Shown in pieces: positions 63,277 through 64,000 of a stretch of DNA of 64,000 nt. The position numbers and the translations under genes are program-made. Each line of letters starts with the position of its first letter. The stretch's first letter is position 1. The notes under the pieces were generated by a model. The model searched no databases, was not told the origin of the DNA, and saw only the letters and a program-made list of their open reading frames with translations. The stretch comes from Allostella sp. ATCC 35155 (GTDB lineage Bacteria; Pseudomonadota; Alphaproteobacteria; ATCC43930; Allostellaceae), in contig AP019701.1 in assembly GCA_006738865.1 (NCBI GenBank), forward strand, positions 3,840,001 through 3,904,000, written 5' to 3'.

Positions 63277-64000
63277 GTGATCGTATTCCTGACCTCGACC
63301 GATCACGGCTACACGATCGGAGACTATCTGGACGGCCCTGGCGCGGCGCTGGCCGATCGCATCGTGCATCGCACCTATCCGGAGGTCCTGGCCGCCGCGC
63401 CCGGCGACCTCGCCCGCTTCGTTCCCGGAACTTGGATCTTCTCCGACATCGAGCGGATGCAGCCGGCGATGGCGACGGCGGCCGCCCGGTTGTGGTCGGC
63501 CCTGGAAAAGGCAGGATGTCGCCTGCTCAACCATCCGACCCGCGCCCTGCGGCGATACGAACTGCTGCGCCTGCTGCATGATCGCGGCGACAACGGCTTC
63601 GACGTCCAGCGCCTCACCGACCGGCGGGAGCCGCGGCGCTGGCCGGTCTTCCTGCGGCGCGACGACAACCATACCGGCGCCCTGACGCCGCTGCTCCACA
63701 CGCCCGATGCCTACCGCGAGGCGGTCGCCGACATCGAGCGGCGCAACTGGCCCCACCAGAGCACGATCGCCGTCGAATTCCTGGATACCGCCGACGCCGA
63801 CGGCCTCTATCGCAAGTACGGCGCCTTCCAGATCGGCGAGACCATCGTTCCGGGCCACATGGACACCAGCCGGAACTGGGTCGTGAAGGATGCCGACCTC
63901 GACAATGCCGACGAGCGCCGCCGCGAACTCGCCTTCCTCGACGGCAATCCCTGGACCGCCGCGATCCGGGCCGCATTCCGGATGGCGCGGCTCGACTATG
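63277..64000 (+). CDS. Unrecognised protein, possibly ATP-grasp-like (truncated by the window end)
   Basis: An open frame from GTG 63277 to the window end (241 codons seen, no stop). It begins VIVFLTSTDHGYTIGDYLDG. Later regions read RFVPGTWIFSDIERMQPAMA, LLNHPTRALRRYELLRLLHD, WPVFLRRDDNHTGALTPLLH and STIAVEFLDTADADGLYRKY, ending FRMARLDY. The LLNHP then FLRR/VEFLD order resembles the middle of an ATP-grasp fold (substrate Asn, then the Lys/Arg strand and the hinge). I cannot name the family. GGAGA lies about 6 bases upstream of the start. Codon use matches the neighbours. Confidence 0.6.
   Translation, partial: MIVFLTSTDHGYTIGDYLDGPGAALADRIVHRTYPEVLAAAPGDLARFVPGTWIFSDIERMQPAMATAAARLWSALEKAGCRLLNHPTRALRRYELLRLLHDRGDNGFDVQRLTDRREPRRWPVFLRRDDNHTGALTPLLHTPDAYREAVADIERRNWPHQSTIAVEFLDTADADGLYRKYGAFQIGETIVPGHMDTSRNWVVKDADLDNADERRRELAFLDGNPWTAAIRAAFRMARLDY

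Overview
This is a single chromosomal segment of very high G+C DNA with densely packed genes, frequent ATGA/TGATG start-stop overlaps and GTG/TTG starts. The gene content points to a free-living Alphaproteobacterium, most likely of the Rhodospirillales (inference). It includes a TRAP system, tctAB, glmU-glmS beside gph, exbB-exbD-tonB behind a Fur-like box, bfr/bfd, and T1SS-type RTX proteins. I see no IS element, prophage, CRISPR array, rRNA or replication origin. One tRNA is present, tRNA-Val(CAC) at 35341-35415.

Layout. 0-9.8 kb: the 3' end of a gamma-glutamyltransferase; a class III aminotransferase; a guanidine-II (mini-ykkC) riboswitch driving the SMR exporter gdx; purB, a GST and a GntR regulator; then a dctP-dctQ-dctM-tauD operon beside a decayed LysR fragment. 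9.5-18.8 kb: infA, small membrane and nucleotidyltransferase genes, an Stf0 sulfotransferase, an outer-membrane barrel, a GMC oxidoreductase, a palindromic repeat block and an RND efflux pair with an operator-like dyad. 18.8-25.4 kb: tctA/tctB, a Zn/Cd/Pb P-type ATPase behind a MerR-type promoter, glutathione reductase and a GlcG/HbpS protein. 25.5-34.4 kb: a second Stf0 enzyme, a TetR-GNAT fusion divergent from two membrane proteins, a succinate-semialdehyde-type dehydrogenase, glmS, glmU and gph. 34.4-43 kb: a DUF3108 protein, tRNA-Val, uppP, the Fur-box exbB-exbD-tonB operon, a polysaccharide deacetylase, an EamA exporter, a methyltransferase, yedK and a SnoaL-like protein.

43-58.5 kb is the most unusual part, a surface or secreted-protein locus. 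It holds a DUF6065-SapC fusion, a 993-residue double glycosyltransferase, and a tightly coupled five-gene operon: giant beta-helix/RTX protein, PhyH-like oxygenase, methyltransferase, small RTX protein, nucleotide-sugar SDR. Next to it lies a second beta-helix/RTX protein, bracketed by 82-bp direct repeats. The left repeat lies inside a decayed DUF6065 paralogue. No type I secretion ABC/MFP genes are in the window.

58.5-64 kb holds a small membrane protein, a winged-helix protein and a CopD-like protein in tandem, then hspQ, an FkbM-like methyltransferase, a DUF423 protein, a diverged tandem repeat with a strong hairpin, tail-to-tail bfr and bfd with a Fur-like box before bfd, and an unrecognised truncated gene. 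Most long open frames opposite real genes are high-G+C artefacts and were left out.
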